In this document: positions 1 through 13,245 of the stretch, piece by piece
How the letters are laid out: each line of letters starts with the position of its first letter
Position numbering within the stretch: position 1 is the first letter of the stretch
NCBI GenBank assembly: GCA_013433145.1
Contig: CM024173.1
Span: 1,144,601 to 1,208,600 of the forward strand
DNA length: 64,000 nucleotides
Direction: 5' to 3'
From: Ascaris suum
Taxonomy: Eukaryota > Nematoda > Chromadorea > Rhabditida > Ascarididae
Made by a program: the position numbers and the translations under genes
Notes under the pieces: generated by a model
Databases searched by the model: none
What the model saw: only the letters and a program-made list of their open reading frames with translations
What the model was told of the DNA's origin: nothing

Positions 1-72
1 GAGTTGTCCAATTCCTTATATCCTCGATTATTTCCGATCGGGGAAAATTTTCACTGTCTTTCGCAATTTTAG

Positions 73-130
73 AAATGAGTTTTGTAACGGTCAAATTTGC
101 GAATATTTCCCGGGCAACCAATTTGAAGAG
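73..130 (+). CDS. candidate internal exon of an unrecognised gene
   Basis: The exon follows a TTTTAG acceptor and ends at GAAGAG|GTAAGC, a near-perfect donor. One frame is open throughout (first base completes a codon, then 19 codons) and reads NEFCNGQICEYFPGNQFEE. Two cysteines and mixed composition make this unlike the surrounding low-complexity AT frames. It could be an extracellular segment of a secreted or membrane protein, but I do not recognise the family. The upstream part of the gene would lie outside the window. No in-phase neighbour could be proved before 7620. Confidence 0.4.
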
Positions 131-590
131 GTAAGCGAAAAGTGGAAGAGGAAGCGAGGTATTTGTCAAATTGTTCTTACTCAATTCGGTTCTAAAGTAA
201 TTGCCATATGCGCCGAACTGAAATTCACAAATTAAAAGGGCTAGTTTTATTTTTAAGAGTACCCATAAATCCATGCTATCAACGATTCGAGACATCCTTT
301 GATGTCACGTATTCCCTAAGAGATCGATATCGAATACAGATGTTATCATTTCTGATGAGAGCGGAAAAAATGTATTCTCAGTTGACATTTGATTCATTAC
401 TTATGATTCTATGTGAATGCAATGTTGTTATGAAATTTGAAGCGTTTATTGATTATCAATGCTTAACATATTCAATTTTTTCACAAAATTTCCGATTTGT
501 TTTCTTATTGGTGGATATTTTTGCAAATTTTTTAAAATGCGAATCGTGATACGTTTTATCAGCGCCTAGCGAGCATCGATTTCGATTCAC

Positions 591-817
<227 letters not shown>

Positions 818-1181
818 GTTTATGGTGATGTTTCCGTCAGAGTGAGCAATAATCACAGCACATCAAGCTGAAAGTCATTACGTAAAGGACGTTGTCATGT
901 GGAATAAAATTATGTACACGTGCTACAATTTATACAATGGAAAAAAAATCTCAATCTGAGAATATGCAGAGATATTTATTAGACGCGCGTCTAAAAAAAG
1001 AAAATTTATGGATGACATGTGAGAAGATTCATGAGAGAGGATAATTCGACATAGCCGTTAATCGCTGGTTCCGAAGAGTTTATGACATGAGCTTCCTTTT
1101 TCTAATGGATATACCCCTAATAGATAAATATGCCCTTACCTCGAAGAAATAACTAAACGACGAGGTTGTTGGCCTAAACAG

Positions 1182-1237
1182 TATGGATTTGGTTGAATGT
1201 TTTGTCATTGGATATGCAGTGTACGATCGTGGTAGTG
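1182..1237 (+). CDS. candidate short exon
   Basis: The exon lies between an ACAG acceptor and a perfect G|GTAAGT donor. One frame is open: MDLVECFVIGYAVYDRGS followed by a split codon. On the minus strand the same stretch also carries a possible donor (GAG|GTAAGG), so strand is not certain. Family not recognised. Confidence 0.25.
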
Positions 1238-2832
1238 GTAAGTACATCCATAGAAATATACACATGCAAAAAAAAAAACTTCTTTTCACTGAGTCTTTTT
1301 GGTGTACATGCGCAGCATCTTATAGAATAAACAACATCTGAGCAGCAATCGGTTTCTTTTTTCGACTGACGATCGATGTGCAGTGTACGATGTACGGTTG
1401 GTGAAGATGCCAAAATTGATCGTAGAAAATCCGTTGTCACATGATCGCCACTCCTTACTTTGAGTACCAATATTAACTGTAGCCGGATTTGATACCTTAG
1501 CAAGTGACCATAAGGTGGACAATTAGCAATTAGCGGAAGTACTCTATAAAGGTGTATCCGTTATCCTCACTTTTGAAATACTGTGCTCATAATTTACCTA
1601 GGAGTTCATCCATGTCGACATCGTTGCATTCGCTTCAACCTGTGAACGTTTCGATAATCACTTCATTGTGTAGAATGTGAATTTCATACCTGAAAGGTAA
1701 AGTAGGTGGCTGTTATTACAACAAACTTTTAATTATTTCTGACCATTTGACGTAAGTGAATCAAAAATCTTCGAATTTCTTAGACGATGAAGAAAGTGTT
1801 TCCATGTTCCCGTTCGTTATAGAGCATTGTCAAGTTTTCTTATAGAACAAAGTCACAGTTAAGTAAAGATTTTACCAATTCAATATTTTTCATTTACTCT
1901 TTGTTTATCTCCGAAATTTTCAGTACAAATGCGTTCGAAGTTTGAAAATTTTTTAAAGAAGCAGTTATCATCTGTTCGTGGAATGAACTCTTTTTGCGTT
2001 TTGTTCCTTAAAAAAAGTAGTAATTTTATGTCGAATTCGAGATAATCGAGGAAAAAAAAACGTTTTTTCTTTCATTTCTTTTCCTTCAGAACTGCTAGAT
2101 TTTTTCGAAGAAAAACCTCTTTTAAAATTTGGAAGAAACAGAATAACTGTTTGAATAGGAGAGAGCTCTCCGAATATTATGATCTTTGTCTAGGTAAAAT
2201 ACCTGTTAATGAGGCGCTTAAATAACGAATAGATGAGCTCTTTTGGCAATAAAAAGTCTTTGGAAAACAAGTAGAGAATAAGTGAACATGATTGTTACCG
2301 TATAAATGAGATTCTATATGATAGCGAAGAGATCGATTGATGAGCGAAAGCAATAGTGGCAGTAGTACATCGAACGAGGTGACAGACGAGAATCACCAAC
2401 CGATCGTTTTTTTTTTCTTTCTTTTCAACTTTCTTGCAGAAGAGTTATCGGTGTGGGGGAACCGGTCTTCAATGCACAGCCGAATAGACAACGTTTATTA
2501 GCGATAAAGCTAAAAACAGAGTAGAGTAAAAAGTAATGCAACGCTTAAAAATTTTCACCTTAATATCATTTTTGCATATAATTATTTTCTAAATTGGATG
2601 CTTCCTTAAATTTGCATAAAAAATTTGCATAGATCGCTGAATAGCTTTTACAATAATGTGCCATCCTTTATACAGCAACATAGCTAAAGCTACTCATTTT
2701 AGATGGAATATCATATGATAGTTTTTTGTATCGGACAAATTTTGACTTTTCGTATAGATGGATGTGGAAAATTCCGCTAAAAAATATTTATTTTTTTAAA
2801 TGAAAACTCATAATATTGCTTCACATAAATCC

Positions 2833-2870
2833 TACCCTCCTCCCCCCCCCTCCCTCCCTCCCTCCCTCCC
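2833..2870. repeat. C-rich (CCCT)n pyrimidine tract
   Basis: A run of CCCTCC units with a nine-base C run. It is one of only three C-on-plus tracts in the window; the other purine/pyrimidine tracts carry G on the + strand. Confidence 0.9.
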
Positions 2871-3521
2871 AATCCCTACTCGTTATCTCCACCAAATCTG
2901 CCGTCATTTATGTCGATGGCTATAATTATTCGAATATCTTGAGAGAGTTTTTAAGATCAAATCGAGACAATTATATGGATTTTTGTAAAATTTCTATGCG
3001 ACATAAATTTAGTTTTCTTCAACATTTGAAGTTTTGACGTGTATTACTGCAACAGGTGGGAGTGCTACCTTTGTTTGGCCAAGGTAAAGAATATTTGAAA
3101 GGAGTATAACGTAGCAAACTGGTTCTTCTTGAAGTGAAGAAAGGAAAACACACTTTGGCAATACATCGAAGAATTGTGCTATGAAACGAATTGTTCCGAT
3201 TGGTGCATACTTATGGGGCACCTGTAGTTATGAGGGAGAGTGCTTTAGTTAGTATGTTGAATCATTCGAATAATTCCGCATTGAATATAAACGAGGGCTC
3301 ATTTCTTTCAGATATCGACGCAACTCTAAGAAAAATTTTCATTAAAGGATATGCATAAAACAATTTTCACCTACGTTTTCCGTGAAAAAATGAAAAAAAA
3401 AAAACTTTTTTTTCTGTTGAGGGTATACGAAATTTCTCGACATATTATTTTTAGTTGTTTATCAGTATTTTCGATTAGAGGAAAAATGTCGATATTTAGA
3501 GCAAACTGTCATTTTCATATG

Positions 3522-3571
3522 CTATTTGCTTATGCTAAATTTTCCATATATCTCTAAAATAATGCTTTTTG
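3522..3571 (+). repeat. 50-bp direct repeat, copy 1
   Basis: The stretch from CTATTTGCT to AATGCTTTTTG recurs at 4272-4321 with one mismatch (TTATGCT against TTTTGCT). The two copies are exactly 750 bp apart. Confidence 0.95.
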
Positions 3572-4271
3572 CATAACCATGCTTTCCACTTTTCGGGTAT
3601 CACACCTTTCTTTTTCGGTCATTAACCTGCTTTATCTTTGAGACTTATTCGTGTTCACACGCTCTTAGTTGGTTTTGTGCTTAACAAGCTTGCCATTTAT
3701 GTTAATTCATATTTGTAGCTCTACTGAAGTGAAGGAAGTTTTTTCTATCATCGTATGGATGCAGTATTATTTCCTATACTCATATATAAAGTAAAGACCT
3801 CTTATAGGTAATTGTATAAGTGATCATGCTTCACACTAAGATTTTATGTATTTTCATTGACCAATTTTGAATATCTATTTCACGATCATTTATTTTCTTA
3901 AATTATGATAGCTAAATTATACGCAATGATTTGCAATATGCATAATATCGATGCAATTGAATTTGACCATTTATTCATTTGATTTTGTTAGATTATATCG
4001 GCATCTGGAAAGACAAAATAAATGAATTTTTTTTTCAAATCTGGCTATATTTGTTTGTATATATCTAGTAGAATTGGATGGATATAAGAATCCCTCTATA
4101 TGACCCGGTTATGAAGGCATACCTGCTGAGAGTGAACTCTGATGCATATTCATTTATAAGCGCAATTAGAAATCATTTTGAATACTGAAGTATTTTTTCA
4201 AGTACGCTACATAATGGGTAGAAAAATGTCCAACTCTTATTAAGTATTCAACTCCAACTTTTTTCAACGTT

Positions 4272-4321
4272 CTATTTGCTTTTGCTAAATTTTCCATATA
4301 TCTCTAAAATAATGCTTTTTG
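4272..4321 (+). repeat. 50-bp direct repeat, copy 2
   Basis: Second copy of the 3522-3571 segment with one substitution; the flanks diverge immediately on both sides. Confidence 0.95.
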
Positions 4322-4933
4322 TGTTTTAAATGCATTTTTTTTTGTTTTAAGTTTTTTTTTTTAGTTCTAAGAGTAATGCTTCAAATTTTTCTAGTATATG
4401 AGAAACTCGAAAATTGTGATGGGTTAGAATCACAATTTTTTATGTTCTCCTATACTAGTACAACTGTAGTGATGATTTTCTTGCGTTTTCGATTCAATAA
4501 ACAAAAGACCAAATGAAGGGGGGATGTTTGCTTGCCTTAGCAAATAAAATGCCATATTGTGTTCGTTTCATCTCGCTCTAAACGAAGAAACAATCATAGA
4601 TGTAAATATCATTCGTTTAGTTTACGTGTATAAATGATCGTTATTTTTCTTTTTTTTTTTTTTTCTTCATAAATTTCCGTTCCTATAGAAATTTTTATGA
4701 GACATTGAATAGAAATGTCTTAGGTATAGGCTTTCAATAATTTTTGTGGTCGAGGTTATTGATTTTCCGGATTTACGCATTATTTTCGTTTTCGAATATT
4801 TGACAGCCTATAATATTTGTGCATATTAACTAATGCGCATGAAAGCGGTTTTTTTTTAACCAAACTTTTTTGATGAGGAGGAGCAAAACAGTTTATTGAG
4901 GCAAGCTTTTTTTTTTCCTCTAAATTCGTGAAG

Positions 4934-5077
4934 AATGATTTCAAAGGTAGACGGGCAGGATTTTATTCATCTCTTGGTTGCATCAAGGTTTATCAATATA
5001 CAAATTTGGTATATCTATGGAGTCGTTCGACCATTTCGCTGCTTTCTTTTTTCTGTATATTTATGCTTAATATTCAG
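4934..5077 (+). CDS. candidate exon with a membrane segment
   Basis: The stretch is preceded by a long pyrimidine run and GTGAAG, and ends at ATTCAG|GTAAAA. A 48-codon frame is open in phase 0, starting NDFKGRRAGFYSSLGCIK and ending in a hydrophobic segment (SLLSFFCIFMLNIQ). The acceptor is weak and part of the frame is AT-driven, so this may be chance. Confidence 0.22.
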
Positions 5078-7619
5078 GTAAAAAGTGTCTTAGAATTGTT
5101 TTTCATCCTTTCCGAAAACGCAATATCGATATTCGCATTTATTTTATTCTACTCATCCATTTTTGTTTTTTCATTCCAAAAATTTCACTTCCACGTTTAC
5201 GATGCAGAGCGCTATGTTTATCGCTCCCGACTTATAATCGTGTAGCACATGGTTTTATGAACTCGAATCTATGAGGTTGCATCAATCTTTATGCTAAGCC
5301 TTCATTGAAGTATAATGTATCCATATTTTGGAATCACTGCAATTCGAAGTACCGTGAATTTTTGCATTGAATTTTGGATTTTTGCACAACGTGTTACCTT
5401 GCAATTAGTAAATAGCGAAACGCATTCTATAGATTTGCCAATATTGCTAAGGAGCTGCGTGACATAATAATGTGCCAAGGAAGGGGAGGGGTAAAGATAA
5501 AAGGTTTCCAATCTTCAGAGTGCAAATTTATGGAGTTATCTAGCTTCAGAACAATTGTTTATGAAGTTTAACGATGATGAAGATGATGAAAGTGAACGCA
5601 CGGATATTTATATTACAATATAGACTTCTTAATTTGTATTATACTTTCATTAAATGTAATATTACTGTTAAGTTTCGAAAGTCTCGAGTCTCGAGATGTC
5701 GTTATGTATCTATCAAAAGTTTTCTATATTCATCTCATAATTATATAAATCCTTAAACAAAAAAAAAATTAATCGAATATCACTTTCACTCTTTTTTTTT
5801 GCGATATATTTTACATTTTTCTATCTAACATCTTAGAAGTTTTCATCGCAAAATTTCTACGATATTTGAAATGATGTTAACTCTTAAATTTCTTATGAAA
5901 ATTTTTTCTTTCATTAATGAGATTATGAATAGAAATTTATTCACTTCAACGAATTTATTTCTATGGAAGAAGTATACTATTATACTATAGAATTGTTGAT
6001 TATAAAATTAGGGAATTAGATTTCTTATGGTGTTAAATTGCAAGATGCAACGTCGACTTAAGGGCAATAATTTCACGAATTTTCCAGAAAGGGCGAATAA
6101 TCAAGCAGCAATTTTTTTTTTTAGCATTTGGTTAAGTAAACTGCAAGCATTTTATAAATAGAAAAGATATGCTTCGTAGCTAAATTTCTAACGCTTAGAT
6201 CATAAACTTCTATTAGTTTGCCTGCATTTAGCTAAACTCAACTAGATGAATCCGTTTTGAATAACTCTTTTCGAATGTGGATTTGTAATTTATAGGATCT
6301 TGATGAAAAGCTGGAAAGGAGAATAGGCTAGTTTTATTAGCAGGCATCTTTTAATTAAAGATAGGTAGGACTTACAACAATCTTATACTTTTAAATTTGT
6401 TAGAGGCATAGAAAAACTTATCAACTGATATTCATATCAAAATAGTTCCATAAATATATTTTCCATTATCCTTATCATGATTATTTTAATGCGATCATTT
6501 AAGATAGTTGCTAATAGTTCTTATAATTTTTTTTCTCCTTTTTTTATAAAATTTCATGGGTGGTCCATAACGTTTTAATTGGAATATTTATTGCGATTAA
6601 TATCTACGTTTAATGATGTCTTTTGAATTGAATATTACAAATATCGTTCGAACAAAATAAATACATTTCTATAATAGCAAAGAGAGAATTTTTTTCTCTC
6701 TCTCTCTTATTGTTCAATTCGATAAAGTTTTCTTAAAATAATAGAAGTTAATTGTTGGAATAAAAAAAGATGGAAAGTCCAGTCTTGTGCTAGAGGTGAC
6801 AAAATTGAAATTGAACAATTAAGTAAAATTTTTATCAATAGTTTACTATCAGCTTAAATCTCTTCATCTTTAAATCAGAAATACGTTTGTGAATAATTAA
6901 ACCGACTCAGGTATACCGTTTGAAAAGCTGATTCTCGTCTTCGCTTCAATACTTGTTCCGCTCAGTCATCCTCAACTAACACTGCTTGTTGAAATATTTT
7001 TCGAGCTATTTTTTTATGCGATATTGTGCAATCTATTATTTTTTCCTACGAATAAGTATGCTTACTATATGCGTACAAAATGGCACTATGGCAACTGAAA
7101 TTTTATTTATGCGAACACGTTTTCTCAATGATGGTAATGAAAATTACTATCCAATTATCTTTATGCACTTTTTTTTTAAGTTGTGAAGAAATGCCCGATG
7201 AAGGTTTTCTACGATATATGAAAGGAGCGATCAACTGTTTTAAATTCTCCTTCCGGAGTGGATATTATCGTTTTTGTAATAGCATCCAAACTTCAAATAA
7301 CATTCCAATCACTTATGTGTTCATTAAAATTACATTACTAAATACTCGACCGTAATATCTATATTTAAATGCGACTTTACGGTGAATTGCATTGTCTAAA
7401 CTATTGTTGTTAAGACTGATATGCTAATAAGACTGATATGATAGGTAGTAAAAGGAAATCACTCAGGTAGTATAGCAATAGAAACTATTTGTGATAGAAT
7501 TAAGTGGTATGTCGATCAATCAATATGGTTAGTTTGATAGGGCGAAATGCACTCCGTGCATGGTAGGTACGTTCGACAGACTCTGTAGGGTTGTTAATCG
7601 GGAAGGTCATCTTTTGCAG
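5078..7619. other. AT-rich stretch, no gene seen
   Basis: Only low-complexity open frames lacking paired splice sites were found. Single-copy AT-rich DNA with scattered TTTGCATA-like words. Confidence 0.4.
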
Positions 7620-7699
7620 GCTTCATTTGGCACTACGTTGCACAGTTTGCAACACGTCTATTTTTCACTAATGATGATGCCAATATCGAGTGTTTTATT
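7620..7699 (+). CDS. internal exon of an unrecognised protein gene
   Basis: A TCTTTTGCAG acceptor and an ATT|GTAAGC donor flank an 80-nt exon (phase 1 in, phase 0 out). Its open frame begins FIWHYVAQFATRLFF and continues TNDDANIECFI. The aromatic/aliphatic stretch followed by an acidic loop suggests the edge of a membrane segment or a globular domain. One alternative frame is also open up to the donor, but its composition looks less protein-like. Phase 0 out is compatible with the next candidate exon at 8777. I do not recognise the family. Confidence 0.5.
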
Positions 7700-8776
7700 G
7701 TAAGCTTGAAATTGCAATTCACTTTTATACACAATTGCACTTTTATATATAGTGCAATTCCCTTTTATGCATTTGTTGCATTAGCGATTGCAAGTAGATT
7801 TATATAATTAAATTGTACGCATTAAGATGTATTTATATATCAGATGTTAAAGGTAGTGAATATTATTGCAGATTTTCATTAATCGATTATATGCAAATTG
7901 CGACACATTCCTTAGTTTAATTTCAAGAAAGTTTTCACGGATATTTTCTCTTTGCAATTAAATCCACGTATATCATTCTCTCCATTCATATTGTGCAAAA
8001 ATTCTCAATGAAAATCATCTTTTTTGTACACATAGCACTGTATGCCTTTAATGAAAATTAAACAATGCGTTGTGCTGTTTCAAGACGTTTTGTGATAATC
8101 ACTTGATTTTTCTACACTTTTGCAAACTCTTTGCGAAAAATACCTGCAATTTGATAACTGCTAAGGTGGAGTTACAAAACTTATTGAGTATGATCTACCA
8201 TAAAGGATTCACTTCTTATATTAATATTTTATTCTATTCTACGTGTTTCAAAAAAAAAAAAAATTATATTTAATAGCGTGGAAAATTTTGGATGTTTTTT
8301 TAGGCTACAGAATGGAGAAACGCTTGCTAAGAGATTTATAATGCTAGCCAGATCATCTATTATATGATGGCATTATTTTGCATGTTCTGTTTGTTATTGA
8401 TAGCTTTTAGAATCAATTGATCAGGTGGGAAGGTGTAAGAGCATATATTATGCCAATTGCTCCTCTAATAACAATTCTTCATTTGTTATTTTTGTGTTCT
8501 AATGAAGATTTCATTGTTCTCTTATGGATAAGTTCATATTCATTTTAATGCTAGAAGATATGAAGGTTGAAAAAATATTAGGGCATTATTATGTTTTTGA
8601 AATATTCAATAAACGACGTACACGTGAAGCTCATAGAAAAGAAACTTTACTCGGGGAATCTCTGTCAGACTTCATAAAATTATAAAATGCTCAAATAATG
8701 GCACAAAAAATTCAACATAATAGAAATAATTCTACATTTATTCGAAACAAATATTTCTACGAGTGTGTGCTTTTAG

Positions 8777-8893
8777 GGTTGGCCGAGGGGAGGGGAGACT
8801 ATGAGCGATCCATTTTATGACTATAAGCAAACGCATAAAATATTGCTTGCGTTTCGATTATCGATTAATGTGACTTCCATCGGTATTGTTGAG
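8777..8893 (+). CDS. candidate exon, 39 codons
   Basis: The stretch lies between a GCTTTTAG acceptor and GTTGAG|GTAACC, phase 0 at both ends. The frame includes TMSDPFYDYKQTHKILLAF and ends NVTSIGIVE. The first codons come from a G-rich purine tract, so the true 5' end may lie further in. It joins in phase with 7620-7699, but that link is inference. Confidence 0.33.
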
Positions 8894-11449
8894 GTAACCT
8901 GCGGATTTCCCTCTTTGATGGATTCAGCCATATTTTGCATTCACTTATACTTCTTCGAAGCCCCAATGGCATGTAGTTTGATTATAGCCTCATTTTTTAA
9001 TTCTGTTTGATTGGTGACGTCTACCTTTCCGTATTCTTCTTTTAATTTGTGTAATCATAAATAAAAGGTATATTTCTCATATTTTTTGCTACTACTCCCT
9101 CACCTTTACAATATCGCTGATTGAAACTCGACAATAATAATATTATTATTATATGAATCAAAAGATACAGCGATACTCGGACGTATCAGTGTATAGAGTA
9201 GAGTATAAGAATATGTTTTTTGTTTGTGAGTAGGGATGGAGAGCGAGAGAGGGGGGGGGGGGGGGGGGGGGAATGAGAGAGGAAGGGTGGCATCACTTTT
9301 TTCACACCGGAAACGATTCGAGATGAGCGTGATACTGAAGAATCGAAGTGTCTTTAGCAGGAATTTATAAAAAGCGGTGTGGAAATTAGAATGATGCAAA
9401 AGTTCTGAAATATTTAAACAACATCCTTAGCGAAATTATGCTGCAAATTTATTCAACAATTGCTTTAATCACTTCCGATTCCCTCAGAAATGGTTTATTA
9501 ATTATTACTCATGGGCACAGCGGACTTTTCTCACTTCTTTGACTCAGAAAAATTTGCTAAAATTTTCCACCTCCTCTTCTCCTTCCTCGTCTTCAAGCTT
9601 CGAAAATTTCCGGATTAATTTTCAAGGCCGATATTTACAGCAAACGATTCAGTTTAACAGAACTGATGGCGTAACATCAGATGAATATTCGCCTTTGAAA
9701 TATTTCCTTATCGAATAATGGCTTCCTGTTCTCCTAGTTTGCCTCCCCCAAAATAGCAGAGCGATTACTCGATTAACTTTAAAAAAAAAAAGAAATAATG
9801 AAATGTGTAGCACAATCGGCGATAAAATACTCACCGTATTACCTGGAATAGAGCTTCTTCTGGATAGCTTGCAAAAAAATAGCTCGAATCGAACCCATCC
9901 CTTTGTTATTACGAAACTTCTTGGACCTTTTCGTTGAGAAAATACAAATAAGTCGTTACGTTTTCATTAATAAATCTTCCTAAGTTTCAGATGAGAGTCA
10001 TTTTATTTCGGCTATAGAATTCGTTTGATCAATGCCATAGCTTTATCTTAGTCTTGCATATATCTTCCCTATGTGTTCTGAAAAACAAACCTTTTTTTCC
10101 TAATTGCGCGTAACCTTTTTATGTCTCTTTTTTTTTAAAGAGTAATGCTGTATGGTTTTTCTTGAGATAATATAAGCTGTATCTTTGGCTCTTGAAGCTA
10201 TCTCTCTAACCTCTAAGCTTTATTTCATTTTTGAAAGGCCTTATTGAGAGATTTTGATATCGTTTTGAAATTGATATTTTCATCACAGATATTTTCGCTT
10301 TAATCGTTGAATATTTCTATCGGGTTTCAGAATGAAATGAGATATTTTTTTAGACTTATATTTTAGATAATTGCATTCTTGCTAGCTTAGTTGTTTCTAG
10401 AGAGGATAAAGATTTCTCTTTAGGTTTTATGATGCCTATTTAATAAAATATTTAACCGCGCAATGCGCTTTTTATAAATAAAGCTGCGCATTTTTTTTTT
10501 TCTTTTGAGGTGCTAAATCGGCTATGCTTTTTTTTTTTTTTTTTTTGTTCAAATATTTCGTGATGTGCAAAATGGCGATTTAATTCGGATGGGGAATGAT
10601 CAATTTCATCGATGTGCATTCGATTCCTATCTACAGAATAGCATGCTTGATTAAACGCCATCATTTCATCATATTTTTTTTCGACATTTTATTTCTATTG
10701 GAAATTTTTTAATGTTAGCTGAAAAAAATTGCTTTAAATGATAGGTGTAGTTTTTAATTAGGCAACATGTATTATTTTTTGACCCAAAAAAAAACGTCAT
10801 AAAATTTCGAATTGGGAGAAAAGATGATGAGTTTTTTTAATGCAATTTCGATGAGAAATGTAGCATTCCGCTAGTATGGATAGATTACTTGCACTTTCAA
10901 AAACCTATTTCGAATAAAACTCGTTCGATAATTAAGCATTTTATTGTAATTATGAGGTGAAAGGGCCGGGGAAGGGGAGGGGAGGGAGGAAGCAATTCGT
11001 ATCGCCCTCTTCAGCACGTCTATTTCATTTGGAAGTGGAGATGCATCGAATTTAATATCAAGCTGAATACTTATGGCGCTCCTGAATTTTTTATATGCAT
11101 TCTCAAAGCACTCCTTATTTAAACATGGGTTGTAGTTGAGCTGATTTTTTGATCTTAGGAATAACTAGCTAGTTCAGGTGTGTCGTTCAAAGAGAATTCT
11201 TAGCTGCAGGCTTCTAAACCAAATGAGGAGGCGGTCTTTCTTCCAAGGATACCATTATTTTACCATACGGTAACGTATCGTAGAGTTGTAGCGCACGGAC
11301 CGAACAGAGGTGGGCAAGATTTACACTAGGTAATATGCAGAGAATAAGGCTGTTCCAATTCTTGAACTGGAATTACTGTGTCACAAATGATAACTAATAT
11401 GAGTGAACGAAACTGTGCGGAAATGAACTATTTTAATGCGCCGTTGCAG
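8894..11449. other. AT-rich stretch with poly-G tract
   Basis: It holds a 21-base G run (9251-9271), a G-rich purine tract at 10968-10992 and many A or T homopolymers. No supported exon was seen on either strand. A minus-strand donor-like GTGAGT near 9835 has no convincing exon. Confidence 0.4.
9251..9271 (+). repeat. poly-G run within a GA-rich tract
   Basis: Twenty-one consecutive G flanked by GAGAGA purines; length is likely polymorphic. Confidence 0.95.
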
Positions 11450-11688
11450 ACTTAAATTTGCAAAGCGAACTGCAACTGCATCGCATCTCTATGTCTGTGT
11501 GCACACTTGCATGTTTATGTCCGTCTGTACGTCAGGCAGTCTCACTGGGGAATCATGAAACTGGTATTGTGAAGTTTGATGAATATCATGGAATATCCCG
11601 CTGCGTCCATTTCGAAAGGAGCTGTTGGTATTTAAATGTGGGGTGTATTTCTATATATTTTCCACCAGTTGGTCTTTTGTTATACATG
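11450..11688 (+). CDS. doubtful long exon
   Basis: A GTTGCAG acceptor and an ACATG|GTAAGG donor enclose a 79-codon open frame (phase 1 in, phase 0 out) that contains AVSLGNHETGIVKFDEYHGI. The front part is TGTC/TGCA-rich and looks like degenerate simple sequence, which weakens the call. Family not recognised. Confidence 0.2.
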
Positions 11689-13014
11689 GTAAGGTGTGCG
11701 TACCATTTCATCTGTGGCATTGTACTTCGAATATTATACAGGTGCAATGCCGACCCTTAACTCCACAAGAATTGCATTATAACGTTACTGCATCAAGACT
11801 AACACCGCAGATAGTCAGTCACTTCACAATGAAATAGATTTTTTTTCTTTTATTGCACCGTAGGCACATTTTCTTTGAATAATAATTCATAATTATTTGC
11901 AATTGCATAATTAATTGATGAGGTTGCAACTCGACGTCAAGCATTATTAATTCTGAGAATCTCATCAACTTTATGAATGCCATAAGTAATATCTCTTAGT
12001 TTATATGGGTATCAGCGTATTGTTGATGAATCTTTGATATCGGCATGCTATGGATTTTCTTCATTGCCTGATTCAGTTATTCTTTAATTATCAAGTAATC
12101 ATGTGATCTGCTACGAAAGAAATCGTGATATGATTTGGTGTTCCCTGAAAGAATACTCTTAAATGATGGATGAATTTGCAAGCGTTATGTACAATGTTAT
12201 CAATAAACCTATATAAGATGCGCTAGTTTAATGTTTTTACAAGTTAAATGTGTCCTAACTAGAAGGAGGGGACAGGGAAATGGGGGTGAGAATGTTTTCC
12301 CCTAATATAGCAGACTCGAACTATCATTATGTATGGCGCTAGACGTTCGTAATCGAGTCGAGCGATGGTTAATTGCAGTTTTGCCGATGCAATCTCCAGT
12401 ATTTTATGCTTAATAATTCGCACTTCATATACTTTAACTTTTTCTCAATAAAATTTTTTCATCCGTAAGTGTAAAAAAAAAGCGGTTATAAATTTCTCTA
12501 CATTGAACTCATCAAAAAATTTCCGCGACAAATTTTTTTCAGCTGTAATTTCTTTTTAAAAAATATATGAGCAGTTCCTTTTTTTTTTTTCTAGGCAACG
12601 ATGAAATTCTTATTCGTATCAATTCTATTGTGTCGAAAAATTTTAATTATTTTTTTTTCTCTCAGTCATTTATGCATAATTGTCATTTTCTTCCTTTTTT
12701 TTTCTCTCTCTCTCTCTCTTTCTTCCTTCATTTATCGCAATTTTATTCTTCTCATTAATTAAATTGCTAAACTTTCATTTCGACTTTTGTCCTGCATATT
12801 TCACTGCCTTATTTCAGTCATCTCAGAAATTCTTTTAAACGAAAGCTAACGTTCAGATCGAAACATTTGCTTTAAAATATCCTCTCTGCCTATAATCGTT
12901 TTTTCTTCATTCATCTCAATTTTTTTCTCATTTAATGGCTTCTTTATTTTATTTTATTTATTTTTTTTTGAATCATGTGCAACGTTTTTATGTGTTGGTG
13001 GTCAGTTTTTGCAG
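11689..13014. other. AT-rich stretch rich in T and CT runs
   Basis: It includes a CT microsatellite around 12700-12725 and a G-rich purine tract near 12260-12290. No supported exon. Confidence 0.4.
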
Positions 13015-13245
13015 CTTTTTGCGTTTTTCATTTGCGATCCTATTTTTTTCGTATTTTCCACATGTTGTGACTCTGGCGGCGGCGACATGAAGAGGGAGGC
13101 GGAGTTGAACGTGAAGGGACACGGGGATAATCGAAGTGGTTTATTGGGGAACACCACAGGTCCCAAGAACGAGCAGAAACGGCGAGAGGCGAGAGTTATC
13201 AAGAAGGGCTGCACGATCGTGGAGCCGTCGGATGGAGAAGACTAA
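13015..13245 (+). CDS. putative terminal exon: membrane segment plus charged C-terminal tail
   Basis: A TTTTTGCAG acceptor opens a 76-codon phase-0 frame that ends in TAA. The first 15 or so residues are hydrophobic (LFAFFICDPIFFVFSTCC). The rest is a hydrophilic, Gly/Lys/Arg/Glu-rich tail ending KKGCTIVEPSDGED. GC content is clearly above the surroundings. This reads like the last TM segment and cytosolic tail of a membrane protein. Alternatively the coding part starts at the internal Met (13087) and the upstream T-rich stretch is intron. No AATAAA lies directly downstream. Family not recognised. Confidence 0.42.
   Translation, partial: LFAFFICDPIFFVFSTCCDSGGGDMKREAELNVKGHGDNRSGLLGNTTGPKNEQKRREARVIKKGCTIVEPSDGED

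Larger units (their letters stand above)
1238..4933. other. AT-rich stretch without a supported gene
   Basis: It contains a CCCT-type pyrimidine tract and one copy each of a 50-bp duplicated segment. A 28-nt exon-like piece at 3056-3083 (CAACAG acceptor, CAAG|GTAAAG donor) is too short to support. Nothing else was seen. Confidence 0.4.
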
